From Flavobacteriales bacterium CG_4_9_14_3_um_filter_32_8 (GTDB taxonomy: Bacteria > Bacteroidota > Bacteroidia > Flavobacteriales_E > Vicingaceae), in the NCBI GenBank assembly GCA_002790175.1, contig PFUQ01000131.1:1-7664 (forward strand): a stretch of DNA of 7,664 nt, in the 5' to 3' direction. Below, piece after piece: positions 1 to 6,108 of the stretch. The position numbers and the translations under genes are program-made. Numbering within the stretch: the stretch's first letter is position 1; each line of letters opens with the position of its first letter. Below the pieces are notes generated by a model. That model searched no databases. It was not told the origin of the DNA and worked only from the letters and a program-made list of their open reading frames with translations.

Positions 1-262
1 CCATTCTAATTAATTCGGATTCAAAATAGGATAAAGAAGAAAAACTCCAGCAAGTTCCTGTTCTATTTTGATTTTTAATGCTAGTTGCTTCGTTGTTGGC
101 GACTAACTCAAAAAAATAATGACCATTTTTTTTGTTTTTTATGGTGTCATTTTTTGTTTTATCTGTGGGTATAGAATAATTTCCGTCGTCTTTTTTATCA
201 ACCTGAGCTTGACAAATTCCAACAAACAAAACTGTAAATAATGTAATTGTTACTATTCTCAT
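1..262 (-). CDS. C1-family cysteine peptidase (bleomycin hydrolase / aminopeptidase C-like), N-terminal part only
   Basis: The first 87 codons of a gene whose rest lies beyond the left edge. The ATG at 262-260 opens a classic export signal: a short basic start (MR), a hydrophobic core (residues 3-17) and a CQAQ end near residue 20, so the enzyme should cross the inner membrane. A charged, Lys/Asp/Asn-rich linker follows (21-46). The segment KNQNRTGTCWSFSS (63-76) is the papain-fold active-site motif, with Gln65 as the oxyanion-hole residue and Cys71 as the nucleophile. The QNRTGTCWSFS wording and the following LSYFESELIRM resemble bleomycin hydrolase/PepC-type peptidases, common in Bacteroidota. 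The catalytic His and Asn would lie outside the window. An upstream ATG at 267 is closed by a stop after two codons, which supports the chosen start. The gap to the acetyltransferase-like gene upstream is 61 bases with no clear terminator, so read-through from it is possible. Family assignment is confident; substrate is unknown. Confidence 0.85.
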   Translation of the reverse strand, partial: MRIVTITLFTVLFVGICQAQVDKKDDGNYSIPTDKTKNDTIKNKKNGHYFFELVANNEATSIKNQNRTGTCWSFSSLSYFESELIRM

Positions 263-323
263 TGCATTAAATTTTAAGTTAAGAAGCGTTAAAAGTAGAA
301 AAATAGTTGAAGAAATAATTAAT

Positions 324-1442
324 TTAAAGTGTCTTTTTCCAACATCTTTTTCTTTTATGTTGAATGTTCTCGTAGTTTTTCCAGTTTTGAATCACTTTTT
401 GATTGGTTTCAAAAATTCCCGTTGTTTCCATTTCAGTTACTCCATATTTTTCCATTTCTTTATGTAGCTCATAAAACAAGATTGCTGTTACACCTTTTGC
501 TTGGTATTCTGGCAAAATACCAGTTAACATAAGGTCGATAACTTTTGGGTGCTTAAGTGCTTTATTTAAGTGAAACCAACCGAAAGGGAACAAACTTCCA
601 TTTGCTTTTTGTAAACCTTCGGAAAGAGAAGGTAACCCAATAATAAAAGCGATTAAATTTTCTTCATTATCAAATACCAGTTTAACAAACTCAGGATTTA
701 ATAACATCAAGTATCGTTTCACATAATAATCAATCATTTCTCTATCCAGCGGAACAACGCTGTGAAGCTCTTTAAATGCTTCATTCAAAATTTCAAATAA
801 TTGAACAGCATAAGTTTGTAACTCTGAATTTTTGGTGAAACTTTTTACCGTTAAGTCACTTCTTTTCATAACAATTTCAGCTCCTCTTTGTGCTTTTTCT
901 GGCATTCCTTCAAAAAACAAACGGAACTCTATCCAATCAATTTCTTTTTCATACCCCAACTTTACTAAATGGTTTTGGTAGTAAGCATGGTGGTATTCTG
1001 AAGCTGCAGATGGCAAATGGTTAAAACCTTCTACTAACATTCCTTGGTGGTCGAGGTTGGTAAAGCCTAATGGTCCTTGAACTTCGTTCATTCCTTGTTC
1101 TTTTAACCAGTTTTCGGCAGTGGCAAAAAGTTTTTTAGAAATTTCTAAATCGTCAAAAAATTCGCCTCGAGTAAACCTACCAATTTTTACGTTGTTGTTT
1201 TCATTGTATTTATGATTAATTATTGCACCAATTCTTCCAACGCATTTTCCATCTTTTGTTGCAATCCAAAATTTTGCAGAGCAAAATCGGAAAGCAGGGT
1301 TAAATTCATTTTTAAGTGCTTTTATTTCATCTTTTTTAATAGGAGGTACCCAATAAGTATTTCCTTTATAAATATCAAATTGTACATTTATAAAATCCTT
1401 ATAATCTTTTGGTTCTTTTACTTCTTTTATTTCTATTTTCAT
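324..1442 (-). CDS. GNAT-fold acetyltransferase-like protein, YghO-like family (372 aa)
   Basis: A soluble protein of 372 residues with no signal peptide or membrane segment. The N-terminal half has features typical of a conserved bacterial family with an N-acetyltransferase fold: NTYWVPP (28-34), VGRIGAIINHKYN (68-80), GPLGFTNLDHQGMLVEGF (123-140) and YYQNHLVKLGYEKEIDW (154-170). The C-terminal half carries ILPEYQAKGVTAILFYEL (309-326), which resembles GNAT motif A (Q-x-x-G-x-A/G), the acetyl-CoA pyrophosphate loop. It is followed by METTGIFETNQKVIQNWKNY (338-357), the usual final segment of this fold. Members are sometimes labelled simply as hypothetical, or mislabelled as GTP cyclohydrolase. 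The acceptor substrate is not known, and acetyl transfer is inferred from the fold only. The length is normal for the family. The ATG at 1442 is preceded by an A-rich stretch ending AAAAG, usual for Bacteroidota. The gene stands apart from the yidC group by 102 bases that contain a palindromic repeat, so it probably has its own promoter, although I saw no convincing one. Confidence 0.8.
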   Translation of the reverse strand: MKIEIKEVKEPKDYKDFINVQFDIYKGNTYWVPPIKKDEIKALKNEFNPAFRFCSAKFWIATKDGKCVGRIGAIINHKYNENNNVKIGRFTRGEFFDDLEISKKLFATAENWLKEQGMNEVQGPLGFTNLDHQGMLVEGFNHLPSAASEYHHAYYQNHLVKLGYEKEIDWIEFRLFFEGMPEKAQRGAEIVMKRSDLTVKSFTKNSELQTYAVQLFEILNEAFKELHSVVPLDREMIDYYVKRYLMLLNPEFVKLVFDNEENLIAFIIGLPSLSEGLQKANGSLFPFGWFHLNKALKHPKVIDLMLTGILPEYQAKGVTAILFYELHKEMEKYGVTEMETTGIFETNQKVIQNWKNYENIQHKRKRCWKKTL

Positions 1443-1494
1443 CTTTTGAGTTTAGAGTTTGTAAATTACCTTTTGCCTTTTTACACACCCCTAA

Positions 1495-1516
1495 CCATCC
1501 GTCAGCTGACGGAGGG
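1495..1516. repeat. Palindromic element, 16 bp perfect core, in the intergenic gap
   Basis: The core TCCGTCAGCTGACGGA (1498-1513) is a perfect palindrome. It extends to 22 bases (1495-1516) with one mismatched pair. It is GC-rich against very AT-rich flanks and lies between the 3' end of the DUF6438-like gene and the start of the acetyltransferase-like gene. On the plus strand it is preceded by CACACCCCTAACCA and followed by GGGAAAA. No T-run follows on either strand, so it is not a standard intrinsic terminator, although a 6-bp stem with an AGCT loop could form in RNA. It looks like the short dispersed palindromes that occur in intergenic gaps of many Bacteroidota genomes; that reading is inference. 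A protein-binding site is the alternative. Confidence 0.6.
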
Positions 1517-1544
1517 AAAACCAAATGCACATTGCCATTTCCAC

Positions 1545-2024
1545 TTATCCCTTTCCCTTTCCCTCGTCTTCCTTTTTAAGGTCTTTAGTGATAACTAATG
1601 CGTCAATTAATTTTTCAAATTTTTTTAATTCTTCAGGAGCACCATCTCTGTCCAATATTTTTTTCTTCTTTTCTTTATAATTAATTAATAAAATACAAGA
1701 AGGAATATCTGTGATTTTTGAATCGTAAGTATCTTTTAATGCAAATATATTCAGTAGTTCAAGTTGTTCTTTAAGTTCTGATAATTCATTTTTGTCCAAT
1801 TTTTTGGAAAATTTTCCTTGTTTTTCTGCAAACTGAAGTCCCTCATAAACTACATTTCCAGTATTAAAAATTGTTATTTTATAACTCGGGCATTTACCAA
1901 AACATGGAGTTCTTTCCATGGTAATAAAAATGCTTTCTTTAACAGGCATTTGGTTATTTTCTTCAACCACAGGTTGACTTATGGCTAAAGATGTAAAAAT
2001 AAGGAAGGAGATAATTGCGTTCAT
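1545..2024 (-). CDS. Small exported DUF6438-like protein
   Basis: A 159-residue protein with an N-terminal hydrophobic segment (NAIISFLIFTSLAIS, 2-16) that looks like an export signal, so it probably acts in the periplasm or at the cell surface. The core at 38-62, with RTPCFGKCPSYKITIF and then GNVVYEG, matches the signature I know from DUF6438 proteins: Cys41 and Cys45 in a C-x3-C arrangement, then a beta-hairpin with a Gly-x-Val-x-Tyr-x-Gly end. A third Cys is at 110 (IPSCILL). The middle (77-94) is a charged helix and the tail is Lys/Glu/Gly-rich (EDEGKGKG). The function of the family is unknown. The ATG lies 3 bases after the yidC stop, so the gene is almost certainly co-transcribed with yidC and probably reached by ribosomes finishing yidC; its ribosome-binding region lies inside the yidC tail. 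The last codons are built from a GGAAAG hexamer repeat. Confidence 0.75.
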   Translation of the reverse strand: MNAIISFLIFTSLAISQPVVEENNQMPVKESIFITMERTPCFGKCPSYKITIFNTGNVVYEGLQFAEKQGKFSKKLDKNELSELKEQLELLNIFALKDTYDSKITDIPSCILLINYKEKKKKILDRDGAPEELKKFEKLIDALVITKDLKKEDEGKGKG

Positions 2025-2027
2025 GAT

Positions 2028-3974
2028 TTATTTTTTCTTTCTATTTTTTTGCATTTCTTGAGCTTCTTTCATTTTTTGCTCCAATTTTGCTGCAAACCCA
2101 CTTTTCTTTTTCACTTTAGTTTTATTGGCTTGTATTTTTGCTAATAATTTATCTTCATCTACAAACCATTTTTGAATAGCCATTTGCATAAAAATAGTAA
2201 TTACGTTGGCTATTAAATAATATAAACTTAACCCAGCTGCATAACTATTAAAAAAGAACAACATCATCACTGGCATCAAATAAGTCATTATTTTCATTTG
2301 TGTAGCCATGGCTCCTTCCATACCGGCTCCAGCAGTCATTTGACTATTTGCTTTGGTATAAAAAATCATGGAAATAGCCATTAATAAAGTAAATAAACTA
2401 ATGTGATCGCCATACATAGGAATATGAAAACCTAAGTTGTAAATAGAATCATAAGTTGATAAATCTTCAGCCCACAAAAAACTTCTTTGACGCAAATCAA
2501 AAGTTGCAGGGAAAAACCGAAATAAGGCAAATAAAATTGGCATTTGAATTAACATTGGAATACATCCTGCTAATGGGTTGACTCCTGTTTGTCGATATAA
2601 TGCCATGGTAGCCTGTTGCTTTTTCATGGCATCGTTTTTAAATTTCTCAGTAAGTTCTGTAATTTCAGGTTTCAACACCCTCATTTTAGCACTACTTACA
2701 TAAGTTTTCCAAGTAATTGGAAAAAGGATGAGTTTAATGATAAGTGTTAATAATAAAATCGTTAAACCTATATTCATTCCTGTGTTGTTAAGGAATAAAA
2801 AGATATTTCTGATGACATATTTATTTATTTGTTTAATGATTGGCCAACCAAAGTCAATGGTGTTCTCAATGTCAAAACCTACTTCTTTTAGTTCTTCGTA
2901 TTTATTAGGACCAAAATAATATTGCATGGCGAAAGTTTCACTTGCTCCACCTTCATAAGGAATAGAAAGATTGGTCGCCATTCCTTGAACATAATTTTTG
3001 GATTGTCCTTCTTCCAATTTAATAGTTTCTATGTCAGAATCGGAATTAAATGTTTTTTGCTTTGCAATTAATGAAGTATTAAAATATTGTTGTTTAAACA
3101 TCACCCAATTTATAGGTGCTTTCATGTTCTCTTTTTCATATTTCATCGGGTTGATGTAATCTACTTTTTCGTTCTGGTATTTGTAATAAATAGTGCTAAC
3201 AGTTTGTTGATTAACGATGGTTTTTTCTTGATTGGGGGTAAACATATTCCAATGCAACAAATAGTTAAAACCTTTTGGTATAATGGTGTTTAACCCAACA
3301 GTATTGAGTTCAAAATCTACTAAATAGGAGTTTCCAGAAAGGGTGTATTTGTATTCAATGTATTTATCAGTTGCTCCATAAAATAGCTTCATAGAGATAC
3401 TTTTGCTATCCGTGCCAGAAACATCAAATGATTGGTTATCGGTTTCAAAATATAAACTATCTGTTTTTATTTCTTTGTTTCCAGAAACTCCATCATTCAT
3501 AATGAAATCAATATAAAATTCAGAAGAATCTTCATGGAATAAGAACAAAGGGAGTGAGTCGTAAGTATGAAAGTTTTTTAGCTCTACAGCACTAACTCTT
3601 CCACCTTTGTTAGATATTGTAACTTTAATCCGCTCATTTTCAATAGTAAAAGTTTTTTTCTCGCCAGTTAGTGCACCTGAAAAATTACCATAGATTGCTG
3701 TCGAATTTTGTTTATTAATAGAATCTTGACGTTGAATTTCTTCTGGAGTTAGTATTTTTTCTTTCTCAATAATAGTGGTATCAATGGTTGAATTAGCAAC
3801 TATTTTATTCTCTTTTAGTGTTGCAGCTTTTTCTGTTTTTACTAACTCTTCTTTTTCCTTTTTAGCTTTAATTTCCTCTTCAGTAGGTCGAGTCATGATG
3901 CTAAAAATTAATAAGATAGCTCCTATTAATACTAGTCCTATTATCGAGTTTTTATCAAATCCTTTTGCACTCAT
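2028..3974 (-). CDS. yidC: Membrane protein insertase YidC
   Basis: YidC inserts and folds inner-membrane proteins, alone or with SecYEG. The 648 residues show the Gram-negative layout. A first membrane helix spans about 11-27. A charged Lys/Glu linker follows (about 31-85), then a large periplasmic beta domain (about 93-375). The conserved insertase domain (about 385-605) has hydrophobic segments near 386-420, 467-490, 525-540 and 561-600. Recognisable signatures are FPITWKTYVSSAKMRVLKPEI (start 418) and MALYRQTGVNPLAGCIPMLIQMPI (start 457). The polar groove residue, Arg in E. coli, is Lys414 here (LIIKLILFPIT); I believe Lys is usual in Bacteroidota. The C-terminal tail (612-648) is strongly basic, as in YidC proteins that contact ribosomes. 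The gene follows pyrG after 49 bases, which hold no strong promoter (TAAATTTA at 3989-3996 is only a weak match to TAnnTTTG), and precedes the DUF6438-like gene by 3 bases. Identification is very secure. Confidence 0.97.
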   Translation of the reverse strand: MSAKGFDKNSIIGLVLIGAILLIFSIMTRPTEEEIKAKKEKEELVKTEKAATLKENKIVANSTIDTTIIEKEKILTPEEIQRQDSINKQNSTAIYGNFSGALTGEKKTFTIENERIKVTISNKGGRVSAVELKNFHTYDSLPLFLFHEDSSEFYIDFIMNDGVSGNKEIKTDSLYFETDNQSFDVSGTDSKSISMKLFYGATDKYIEYKYTLSGNSYLVDFELNTVGLNTIIPKGFNYLLHWNMFTPNQEKTIVNQQTVSTIYYKYQNEKVDYINPMKYEKENMKAPINWVMFKQQYFNTSLIAKQKTFNSDSDIETIKLEEGQSKNYVQGMATNLSIPYEGGASETFAMQYYFGPNKYEELKEVGFDIENTIDFGWPIIKQINKYVIRNIFLFLNNTGMNIGLTILLLTLIIKLILFPITWKTYVSSAKMRVLKPEITELTEKFKNDAMKKQQATMALYRQTGVNPLAGCIPMLIQMPILFALFRFFPATFDLRQRSFLWAEDLSTYDSIYNLGFHIPMYGDHISLFTLLMAISMIFYTKANSQMTAGAGMEGAMATQMKIMTYLMPVMMLFFFNSYAAGLSLYYLIANVITIFMQMAIQKWFVDEDKLLAKIQANKTKVKKKSGFAAKLEQKMKEAQEMQKNRKKK

Positions 3975-4023
3975 TATCTATTTTTATCTAAATTTAATGG
4001 AATTATTACTACTTTTTTTAAAA

Positions 4024-5637
4024 TTATTTTTGCTCTTTTGCAGACAAACTAGCCTTAACAAAGTTAACAAAAAGTGGGTGAGGATTGGTTACGGTACTTT
4101 TGTATTCAGGGTGGAATTGCACACCAACAAACCAATGGTGTTGGGGAATTTCTATAATTTCAACCAAATTATGATCAGCGTTAATCCCAGTGGTTTTCAT
4201 TCCAGCTTTTTCAAATTCTTCTTTGTATTTGTTGTTGAATTCATACCTGTGTCTATGTCTTTCGGTAATAGCTACTTTTTTATAGGCTTCAAATACTTTC
4301 GAGTTTTCAATAATTGTACATGGATATGAGCCTAATCGCATGGTGCCACCTTTGTCTGTTATTGAACGTTGATCTTCCATTAAGTAAATTACAGGGTTGG
4401 ATGTGTTTTTATCCATTTCTGTAGAATGAGCATCGGCATATCCTAATACGTTTCTAGCAAATTCAATCACAGCACATTGCATTCCTAAACAAATTCCAAA
4501 AAAAGGAATATTGTTTTCTCGAACATATTTAATGGTAATTATTTTGCCTTCGATACCTCTTTCACCAAAACCTGGAGCAACGATAACACCGTCTAAATGT
4601 GAAAGTTTTTCTTTTACATTTTTATTGGTTACACTTTCTGAATGAATCCAATCAATTTCTACTTCAGTTTCATTAAATGCACCTGCATGAATAATAGCTT
4701 CTGTAATAGATTTATAAGAGTCTTTTAATTCGATGTACTTTCCTACTAAACCTATTTTTATTTTATGTTTAGGATGTTTCAGTCTAAAAAGGAATTCTTT
4801 CCAGTTGGTTAAGAGTGGTTCATTTTTATGTGGTAATGAAAGTTTATCTAACACTACAATGTCTAATTCCTCTTCTTTCATTAAGATAGGAACTTCATAA
4901 ATACTATCTGCATCAATTGCTTGTATCACTGCTTTTGGTGCGATGTTGCAAAAAAGGGCAACTTTGTCTTTTACGCCTTCAGTTAACTTATATTCTGTTC
5001 TTAGTGCCAAAATATCCGGTTGAACTCCAGATTCTAATAATGATTTAACAGAATGTTGAGTTGGTTTAGTTTTTAATTCTCCAGAGGTAGCCAAATAAGG
5101 CACTAAAGTTAAATGTACAACGATACAGTCAAAATCGGGTTCCCATTTTAGCTGACGAACAGCTTCAATATAGGGTAATGATTCAATATCACCAACTGTT
5201 CCACCTATTTCTGTAATAACAATATCATAGTTTCCAGTATTCCCTAATAATTTTATCCTACGTTTAATTTCATCGGTAATGTGAGGAATAACTTGAACTG
5301 TTTTACCTAAATATACTCCTTCGCGTTCTTGATTAATTACATATTGATAAATTCTTCCTGTAGTAACATTGTTGGCTTGAGAAGTAGGTACATTTAAAAA
5401 TCGTTCGTAATGTCCTAAATCTAAATCTGTTTCCGCTCCATCATCAGTTACAAAACATTCTCCATGTTCGTAAGGGTTTAGCGTTCCTGGGTCAATATTA
5501 ATATAAGGATCAAGTTTTTGAATCGTAACAGAATATCCTCGTGCTTGTAAAAGTTTAGCCAAAGATGCAGCAATAATTCCTTTTCCTAGTGATGAAGTAA
5601 CGCCTCCTGTAACAAAAATGTACTTAGTTGATGACAA
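4024..5637 (-). CDS. pyrG: CTP synthase (glutamine-hydrolysing), TTG start
   Basis: This cytosolic enzyme makes CTP from UTP, ATP and glutamine, the last step of pyrimidine nucleotide synthesis. Its 537 residues are normal length. The synthetase domain (1 to about 268) has the phosphate-binding loop GGVTSSLGKG (11-20), KLDPYINIDPGTLNPYEHGE (41-60) and the metal-binding acidic residues Asp71 (GAETDLDLGHYERF) and Glu143 (TEIGGTVGDIES). The class I glutamine amidotransferase domain (about 293-530) has the nucleophile Cys383 in FGICLGMQC, with His509 and Glu511 in VQFHPEY completing the triad, so both activities look intact. The start is TTG at 5637-5635: an in-frame TAA lies five codons upstream, and the first internal Met is at residue 253, past most of the synthetase domain. 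The protein would begin (M)SSTKYIFVTGGV, as in relatives. An AAGGA lies six bases before the TTG. It heads a probable operon with yidC and the DUF6438-like gene. Confidence 0.98.
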   Translation of the reverse strand: MSSTKYIFVTGGVTSSLGKGIIAASLAKLLQARGYSVTIQKLDPYINIDPGTLNPYEHGECFVTDDGAETDLDLGHYERFLNVPTSQANNVTTGRIYQYVINQEREGVYLGKTVQVIPHITDEIKRRIKLLGNTGNYDIVITEIGGTVGDIESLPYIEAVRQLKWEPDFDCIVVHLTLVPYLATSGELKTKPTQHSVKSLLESGVQPDILALRTEYKLTEGVKDKVALFCNIAPKAVIQAIDADSIYEVPILMKEEELDIVVLDKLSLPHKNEPLLTNWKEFLFRLKHPKHKIKIGLVGKYIELKDSYKSITEAIIHAGAFNETEVEIDWIHSESVTNKNVKEKLSHLDGVIVAPGFGERGIEGKIITIKYVRENNIPFFGICLGMQCAVIEFARNVLGYADAHSTEMDKNTSNPVIYLMEDQRSITDKGGTMRLGSYPCTIIENSKVFEAYKKVAITERHRHRYEFNNKYKEEFEKAGMKTTGINADHNLVEIIEIPQHHWFVGVQFHPEYKSTVTNPHPLFVNFVKASLSAKEQK

Positions 5638-5643
5638 TATTTT

Positions 5644-5648
5644 TCCTT
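5644..5648 (-). promoter_or_regulatory. Shine-Dalgarno-like site for the TTG start of pyrG
   Basis: On the minus strand AAGGA ends six bases before the TTG start codon. Bacteroidota genes mostly rely on A-rich leaders, so a recognisable purine site at good spacing supports translation beginning at this non-ATG codon. The short A-rich stretches on both sides fit too. Confidence 0.55.
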
Positions 5649-5678
5649 TTTACCTAAATTATCGGGCAAAGGTAAAAA
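5647..5678. promoter_or_regulatory. Perfect 9+9 base inverted repeat overlapping the pyrG promoter
   Basis: TTTTTACCT at 5647-5655 and AGGTAAAAA at 5670-5678 are exact reverse complements separated by 14 bases, so the half-sites are centred 23 bases apart, close to two helical turns. The right-hand arm on the plus strand contains part of the candidate -7 box and the left-hand arm lies in the pyrG leader next to the ribosome-binding site. This is the geometry of an operator for a dimeric repressor. If transcription starts between the arms, only one arm is in the RNA, so a DNA site is likelier than an RNA hairpin. It could also be chance in AT-rich DNA. Confidence 0.4.
5667..5674 (-). promoter_or_regulatory. 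Candidate -7 promoter box for pyrG (TACCTTTG)
   Basis: On the minus strand TACCTTTG is an exact match to the TAnnTTTG -7 element of the Bacteroidota primary sigma factor. It lies 29 bases before the pyrG start, which would leave a leader of roughly 20-25 bases. The -33 region is weak: around 5690-5695 there is a T-run (CTCTTTTAAA) but no TTTG. The box overlaps a dyad at 5647-5678. No second good box was seen before yidC, so this could drive pyrG, yidC and the DUF6438-like gene together. Confidence 0.5.
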
Positions 5679-5731
5679 TATTAATAGGTTTAAAAGAGAT
5701 ATAAATCAGTTTATTTTATAAAATTTGATAT

Positions 5732-5766
5732 AAAAAAAAAGCAATCGATTTCGATTGCTTTTTTTT
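5732..5766 (-). terminator. Rho-independent terminator after the T9SS cargo gene
   Basis: The stem GCAATCG / CGATTGC (5741-5747 and 5752-5758) with a 4-base loop is flanked by nine A on the left and eight T on the right. On the minus strand the hairpin is followed by a run of nine T, starting 18 bases after the stop codon of the large secreted-protein gene, so it should end that transcript. Its symmetry would also let it work on the plus strand. It lies upstream of the pyrG promoter and insulates the pyrG group from the surface-protein gene. Confidence 0.85.
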
Positions 5767-5784
5767 AAAATTTTTACTTGATGT

Positions 5785-6108
5785 TTATCGAAGAACAGTA
5801 ACAGTTCGTTGGTCTAAGGTAATTGTTTCATTTCCGTAAATTCCATGTATTAAAACAAAATAAGTACCATTAGCAACCTTACCACCACCTTTATTGGTTC
5901 CATCCCATTCAAATATTGGATTGGTTTCACTTTCAAAAACCAAAGTTCCCCAACGGTTAAATATTTGAACTTTAATTTCATCTGTGCAAGGATTAGAAAC
6001 TCCACCAACTCTTTCCCCATTTTTATTAATATATCCAAGAGTATAAACATCATTCATTCCATCGCCATTAGGAGTAATTACGTTTGGAACGACATCTAAA
6101 CTATCAAA
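5785..6108 (-). other. T9SS type B sorting domain (CHU_C / gliding-motility C-terminal domain)
   Basis: The last 107 residues of the large secreted protein. Its order of motifs is diagnostic: VVPNVITPNGDGMNDVYTL, then an insert with NPCTDEI, then KVQIFNRWGTLVFES, then FEWDGTNKGGGKVANGTYFVLI, ending in a short beta strand (TLDQRTVTVLR). In Flavobacterium johnsoniae and relatives this domain type targets proteins such as SprB to the type IX system and usually needs a partner outer-membrane PorP/SprF-like protein. No such partner gene is in this window. Confidence 0.9.

Noticed and set aside
263..323. Terminator or promoter between the acetyltransferase-like gene and the C1 peptidase gene
   Set aside because: Only weak AT-only inverted repeats (TTTTAA at 272-277 and TTAAAA at 289-294) and no TAnnTTTG match were found.
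1495..1516. Palindrome as an intrinsic terminator of the pyrG-yidC-DUF6438 transcript
   Set aside because: Neither strand has a T-run after it and the dyad leaves only a short stem with a 4-base loop.
1212..1598. 128-codon plus-strand open frame over the acetyltransferase start, the palindrome and the DUF6438 end
   Set aside because: Composition is Phe/Tyr/Ser/Leu-rich low-complexity antisense of A-rich coding strands; the LSLSLS stretch comes from the hexamer repeat.
2728..3293. Short plus-strand open frames of 63 and 68 codons
   Set aside because: Both lie wholly inside yidC on the opposite strand and look like antisense text.
3775..4329. 184-codon plus-strand open frame across the yidC/pyrG junction
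   Set aside because: It lies opposite two certain genes, its translation is Phe/Ser-rich antisense text with no recognisable domain, and no promoter or ribosome site goes with it.
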